In this document: in pieces, positions 60,587 to 64,000 of the stretch | Layout: every line of letters begins with the position of its first letter | Position numbering within the stretch: position 1 is the stretch's first letter | Assembly (NCBI GenBank): GCA_963521185.1 | Contig: CAUQTV010000004.1 | Location: 372,001 to 436,000, forward strand | Direction of reading: 5' to 3' | DNA: 64,000 bases | From: Enterobacter_D sp963521185 | GTDB taxonomy: Bacteria > Pseudomonadota > Gammaproteobacteria > Enterobacterales > Enterobacteriaceae | Program-made: the position numbers and the translations under genes | Notes under the pieces: model-generated | Told to the model about the DNA's origin: nothing | What the model saw: the letters and a program-made list of their open reading frames with translations, nothing else | The model's database searches: none

Positions 60587-62152
60587 TTACCCTGCCGCCT
60601 GCAACCTGAACGACGCCATCGCTTCCATCAACGCCCGGGACTGATCCTCCAGCGAGCGGGTCGCCGCTGACGACTGCTGCACCAGCGCGGAGTTCTGCTG
60701 CGCGGTTTCATCCATCTGATTCACCGCGATATTCACCTGCTCAATGCCACGGCTCTGCTCGTGGGACGCGCTGGCGATTTCTCGCATCAGCCGGGTCATG
60801 CGCATGACTTCGCTGGCAATCTCGTCCATGGTTTCACCCGCCTGCATGGCCAGATCGCTGCCTTCGCCGACGTGGGTCTGCGAATCGCTGATCAGCGTGC
60901 GGATCTCTTTTGCCGCCTCCGCGCTGCGGCTGGCGAGGTTACGCACTTCGCCCGCGACCACGGCAAAACCGCGCCCCTGCTCGCCTGCGCGTGCGGCTTC
61001 CACCGAGGCGTTAAGCGCCAGAATGTTGGTCTGGAAAGCGATGCCGTCAATGACGCCAAGAATATCCGCGATGCGCTTCGAGCTACCGGCAATATCCTGC
61101 ATTTTTTCAATGACGTAGCACACCATTTCACTGCCGCGATCGGCGGTGTCAGAGACGGTCTTCGCCAGCTGGTGCGCCTGCTCGGCGTTGTCGGCGTTCT
61201 GTTTCACCGTCGCGGTGATCTCTTCCATACTCGCCGCCGTTTGTTCAAGGGAGGTGGCGGTGGATTCAGTGCGCTGGGCGAGATCCATATTGCCGGCGGT
61301 CAGTTCACGGCTGCCGGTATCGATCTGCGAGCTGGCGTCGCGCACGCGGGTGACCGATTCCACCAGCGCGTGGCGCATCCCTTCAATGGCCGCATTCAGG
61401 CGGATAAACTCTTTGCTGGTGATTTGCGTGTGCACCGGCAGCAGGTAGCCCTGAGCGACGTGTTCAAGCTGCACGATAGATGCGTCCAGCGGTTTGAGCA
61501 GCATGTGGCGCAGCACCAGCCACGCCAGCACAATAATGCCTGCGGTAAGCAGCGCGGCGATGACGATAAAGGCCATCACGCGATTTTTGCTGGTTTGCAC
61601 GGCGTCCACTTCCGCTTTGCCGCGCGCTTCGCCCCACTTCAGGAACGCCTGCATGTCGTTATCGAACTGGCGCGACACCGGGATCAGTTTATTTTCCAGC
61701 AGATCGTAATAGGCGTCTGCGCTTTGATCGTTGAGCGCTTTTTGCATCGGTACGATGCCCTGCGCGGTGTAGGCGGCATAGCTCTTCGCCACCTTGTCCA
61801 GCAGCGGTTTGCCGGTGTCGTCATCCACGCCCGTGTCAATCACCGTTTGCAGCCCTTTCTGCGCCTGGGTGATTTCGCCATTGATGCTTTTCACGGATTT
61901 TGCCGCGTCGTCCAGCAGCCCGACTTCCATCATGCGGACGGCCTGGCTGGCTTCATTTCGCGCGCGTAAAATCAGGTTGTAGCCCTCATTCAGGCGTGCC
62001 ATCTGCTCACCCTGAAGATGATTGATGCGTTGCAGCGAAGCGGAACTTTGCGTAAGTGCGTAAATCCCCATGCCGCTGACCAGCAGCAGGAGTAACGTCA
62101 TAACGGCCAGTAAAGAGAGCAAGCCGGTGCGGATCGATAGCGTTTTTAGCAT
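60587..62152 (-). CDS. Methyl-accepting chemotaxis protein, Tar/Tsr type
   Basis: 521 residues from the ATG at 62152. A membrane helix at about 8-32, a four-helix periplasmic sensor domain (about 33-190), a second helix (about 193-217), HAMP, then the signalling hairpin. The hairpin tip is the nearly invariant GIAFQTNILALNASVEAARAGEQGRGFAVVAGEVR near residue 380. The C-terminus lacks the NWETF tether for CheR/CheB, so adaptation would depend on other receptors. The ligand is unknown. E. coli has no chemoreceptor between fbp and yjfF. Confidence 0.92.
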   Translation of the reverse strand: MLKTLSIRTGLLSLLAVMTLLLLLVSGMGIYALTQSSASLQRINHLQGEQMARLNEGYNLILRARNEASQAVRMMEVGLLDDAAKSVKSINGEITQAQKGLQTVIDTGVDDDTGKPLLDKVAKSYAAYTAQGIVPMQKALNDQSADAYYDLLENKLIPVSRQFDNDMQAFLKWGEARGKAEVDAVQTSKNRVMAFIVIAALLTAGIIVLAWLVLRHMLLKPLDASIVQLEHVAQGYLLPVHTQITSKEFIRLNAAIEGMRHALVESVTRVRDASSQIDTGSRELTAGNMDLAQRTESTATSLEQTAASMEEITATVKQNADNAEQAHQLAKTVSDTADRGSEMVCYVIEKMQDIAGSSKRIADILGVIDGIAFQTNILALNASVEAARAGEQGRGFAVVAGEVRNLASRSAEAAKEIRTLISDSQTHVGEGSDLAMQAGETMDEIASEVMRMTRLMREIASASHEQSRGIEQVNIAVNQMDETAQQNSALVQQSSAATRSLEDQSRALMEAMASFRLQAAG

Positions 62153-62258
62153 AATATTGATTCCGGTAGCAGGATACTTCGAGGCGGAAATAAAGCTCAT
62201 CGAATGTTATCGGCAGCTACCGGAATAACTTTATACTCTTTTCAAATAATTCAATGTG

Positions 62259-63260
62259 TTATGTCTTTGTTGCCGCTGTGCTAACGCGTGTAACAGGTGA
62301 GCTTTGACGATTCTCCCACAGCACGGTAAGGCCACGTTGTAACGCGATAAAAATAAACAATAAAATGCCGATGGCGATTTTAGTCCACCAGGAACTGAGC
62401 GTGCCGTCAAAATTGATATAGGTCTGGATCAGCCCCTGGATCGCCACGCCGAACAGCGTGCCCAGTACGGTGCCCACGCCGCCGCTCAGCAAGGTACCGC
62501 CGATCACCACCGAGGCAATGGCGTCCAGCTCCACGCCCACGCCCGCCAGCGCGTAGCCTGCCTGGGTGTAAACCGAGAAGACGATCCCCGCCAGCGTCGC
62601 AAGGCCGGTGGAGAGCATATAGATGCGAATGGTGGTGCTGCGCGTGGAAATGCCCATCAGGTTGGCTGAAATCGCACTGCCGCCAATGGCGTAGACCTGG
62701 TTACCGAAGCGCGTGCGGTTGGCGAGGAAAATGCCGATGATCACCACGCCCAGCATCAGCAGGCCCATGGCGCTAAGACGTCCGCCGCCGGGAATTTTCC
62801 ACGCCAGGCTTGAGAGCGTGTCATAGATCGGGTGGTTAATCGGAATGGACTCTTCGGAGACCAGATAGCTGACGCCGCGCAAAAAGAACATGCCCGCCAG
62901 GGTGATAATAAACGCCGGGATTTTTAACGCGTCGATCAGAAGTCCCATAAACGCGCCGAACGCGCAGCCCATCGCCAGCACCAGCGGGAACGCCAGCAGC
63001 GGCGAAATGCCCCAGAAGCCAATCGCTTTGGCGAGAAACACGCCGGTAAAAGCAATCACCGACCCAACTGAGAGATCAATGCCGCCGGAGAGGATCACAA
63101 AGGTCATGCCGACGGCGATGATGCCGAGAAAGGCGTTGTCGGTCAGAATGTTGCAAATCACCCTCGTGGAGGCAAAACCGGGAAACTGCGTCAGGCAATA
63201 GAGGTAGCCGAGCACGAACACCCCGAGCGTGATCATCAGCGGCAGGTTACGTTTTATCAT
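62259..63260 (-). CDS. yjfF: Galactofuranose ABC transporter permease YjfF
   Basis: 333 residues from the ATG at 63260 (a GTG lies two codons earlier). It is nearly identical to E. coli YjfF, with about nine membrane helices and the GGIDLSVGSVIAFTG and GVGVELDAIASVVIGGT segments of sugar ABC permeases. It works with YtfQ, YtfR and YtfT in galactofuranose uptake. Its start overlaps the end of ytfT by 14 bases. Confidence 0.95.
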   Translation of the reverse strand: MIKRNLPLMITLGVFVLGYLYCLTQFPGFASTRVICNILTDNAFLGIIAVGMTFVILSGGIDLSVGSVIAFTGVFLAKAIGFWGISPLLAFPLVLAMGCAFGAFMGLLIDALKIPAFIITLAGMFFLRGVSYLVSEESIPINHPIYDTLSSLAWKIPGGGRLSAMGLLMLGVVIIGIFLANRTRFGNQVYAIGGSAISANLMGISTRSTTIRIYMLSTGLATLAGIVFSVYTQAGYALAGVGVELDAIASVVIGGTLLSGGVGTVLGTLFGVAIQGLIQTYINFDGTLSSWWTKIAIGILLFIFIALQRGLTVLWENRQSSPVTRVSTAATKT

Positions 63261-64000
63261 GACCACGGCTCCGTTTTAGCAGGGCGATAAAGCGCGGTGA
63301 CTGCACGATCAGCACGCACAGCACGACGACGGCTTTCACCACCTGGTTGAGTTCCGGCTGAAAACCCGACAATAAAATCCCGGTATTCATACCCTGAATA
63401 ATGAGCGCCCCGACCACCGACAGCAGCAGGTTAAAGCGCCCGCCCATCAGTGAGCCGCCGCCAATCACCACCGCCAGAATCGCATCCAGCTCCAGCCACA
63501 GCCCGGCGTTGTTGGCATCCGCGCCGCGAATATCCGCCGTCACGATAATGCCCGCAATGGCGGCGCAGACGCCGCTTAAGACGTAGGTCAGCATCACCAC
63601 CACCCGCGTGTTCACCCCGGCGTTTTTCGCCGCGCGAATGTTGATCCCCACCGCTTCGATAAACATGCCGAGCGCGGTTTTGCGGGTGAACAGCCAGAAA
63701 ATCACCAGCGTCACCAGCGCGATCATCACCGGCGTCGGGAACAGCAGCAGCGAGCCGCTGCCGAGGAACGAGAGGTTGGGGGCGTTGAAGGTGACGATTT
63801 GCCCGGAGGTGATCAGCTGCGCCACGCCGCGACCGGCCACCATTAAGATCAGCGTCGCGACGAACGGCTGGATTTTGAGGATCGCCACCAATACGCCGTT
63901 CCACAAACCCGCCAGCACGCCCGACCCGATCGCCGCCAGCAGCACGACGGGCAGCGTGTGACCGGCGACGGTCATCGACGCGGCGGTGGCACCGGCAATC
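63247..64000 (-). CDS. ytfT: Galactofuranose ABC transporter permease YtfT (partial)
   Basis: About 251 residues, lacking the N-terminus, which lies beyond the window; the frame stays open to base 64000 and matches E. coli YtfT from the IAGAT segment on. The ATG at 63975 is internal, not the start. Features include AILKIQPFVATLILMVAGRG and WLELDAILAVVIGGGSLMGG. It pairs with YjfF as the second permease. Confidence 0.95.
   Translation of the reverse strand, partial: IAGATAASMTVAGHTLPVVLLAAIGSGVLAGLWNGVLVAILKIQPFVATLILMVAGRGVAQLITSGQIVTFNAPNLSFLGSGSLLLFPTPVMIALVTLVIFWLFTRKTALGMFIEAVGINIRAAKNAGVNTRVVVMLTYVLSGVCAAIAGIIVTADIRGADANNAGLWLELDAILAVVIGGGSLMGGRFNLLLSVVGALIIQGMNTGILLSGFQPELNQVVKAVVVLCVLIVQSPRFIALLKRSRGHDKT

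Noticed and set aside
1..64000. CRISPR array or retron
   Set aside because: No regularly spaced repeats with unique spacers, no cas genes and no reverse transcriptase were seen.

Overview
The window is a chromosomal segment of a moderately high-GC member of the Enterobacteriaceae. From about 8.2 kb onward the gene order is the E. coli leuX - ahr - lptGF - pepA - holC - valS - yjgM - rraB - argI - tabA - pyrLBI - ridA - mgtA - treRBC - nrdDG - cybC - pmbA - darP - mpl - fbp - yjfF/ytfT order. Extra blocks that E. coli K-12 lacks are inserted into it. These blocks (arginine deiminase cluster, XapA-type phosphorylase module, DgaE/DgaF plus DUF4310-4312 cluster, single-chain dihydroxyacetone kinase) suggest an Enterobacter, Leclercia, Lelliottia, Kosakonia or Klebsiella relative. 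The genus cannot be fixed from the sequence alone.

Left end (1 to about 8.1 kb): part of a mobile element lying downstream of the 3' end of tRNA-Leu(CAA), leuX, a common integration site. It carries a leftward operon: superfamily II helicase, six small unrecognised genes, a T7-type capsid scaffolding protein and the first codons of the next gene, probably the capsid. It also has a serine recombinase, a 1.6-kb non-coding stretch rich in short repeats, and a secreted Rap1a/Tai-like protein. There is no portal or terminase gene between helicase and scaffold, so a satellite or an unusual or decayed prophage is likely.

8.4-24 kb: an HNH nuclease and methyltransferase pair, the aldehyde reductase Ahr, dihydroxyacetone kinase, the LPS exporter permeases LptG/LptF, PepA, HolC, ValS, an acetyltransferase, the RNase E inhibitor RraB, ornithine carbamoyltransferase ArgI behind two ARG boxes, and TabA. 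An ERIC element abuts holC.

24-38.8 kb: an arginine deiminase cluster (arcA, arcC, arcB, YfcC-type exchanger, ArgR paralogue) stands next to pyrL-pyrB-pyrI, which also uses carbamoyl phosphate. The ArgR paralogue lacks the residues that bind arginine in E. coli ArgR. After ridA comes a LysR / MFS / XapA-type module flanked by an exact 56-bp direct repeat, then mgtA with its MgtL leader peptide and a PhoP box.

38.8-47.5 kb: treR, treB, treC with a TreR operator and a terminator between treB and treC; the anaerobic ribonucleotide reductase nrdD/nrdG behind overlapping FNR and NrdR-like sites; a small nitroreductase; and an unknown protein.

47.5-55.2 kb: the most interesting region. A nine-gene leftward operon joins four proteins of unknown function (DUF4310 and DUF4311 membrane proteins, DUF4312, SFCGS), a PRD protein, an amidohydrolase, DgaE, DgaF and a PRD/EIIB/EIIA regulator. 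It looks like an uncharacterised, probably phosphotransferase-linked uptake and breakdown system for an amino-sugar-acid derivative. It has a CRP site and a 20-bp palindrome upstream.

55.3-64 kb: core genes cybC, pmbA, darP, mpl and fbp, a chemoreceptor, and the galactofuranose ABC permeases yjfF and ytfT (ytfT cut by the window end). REP-like hairpins and a second family of GC-rich palindromic repeats sit in many intergenic gaps.
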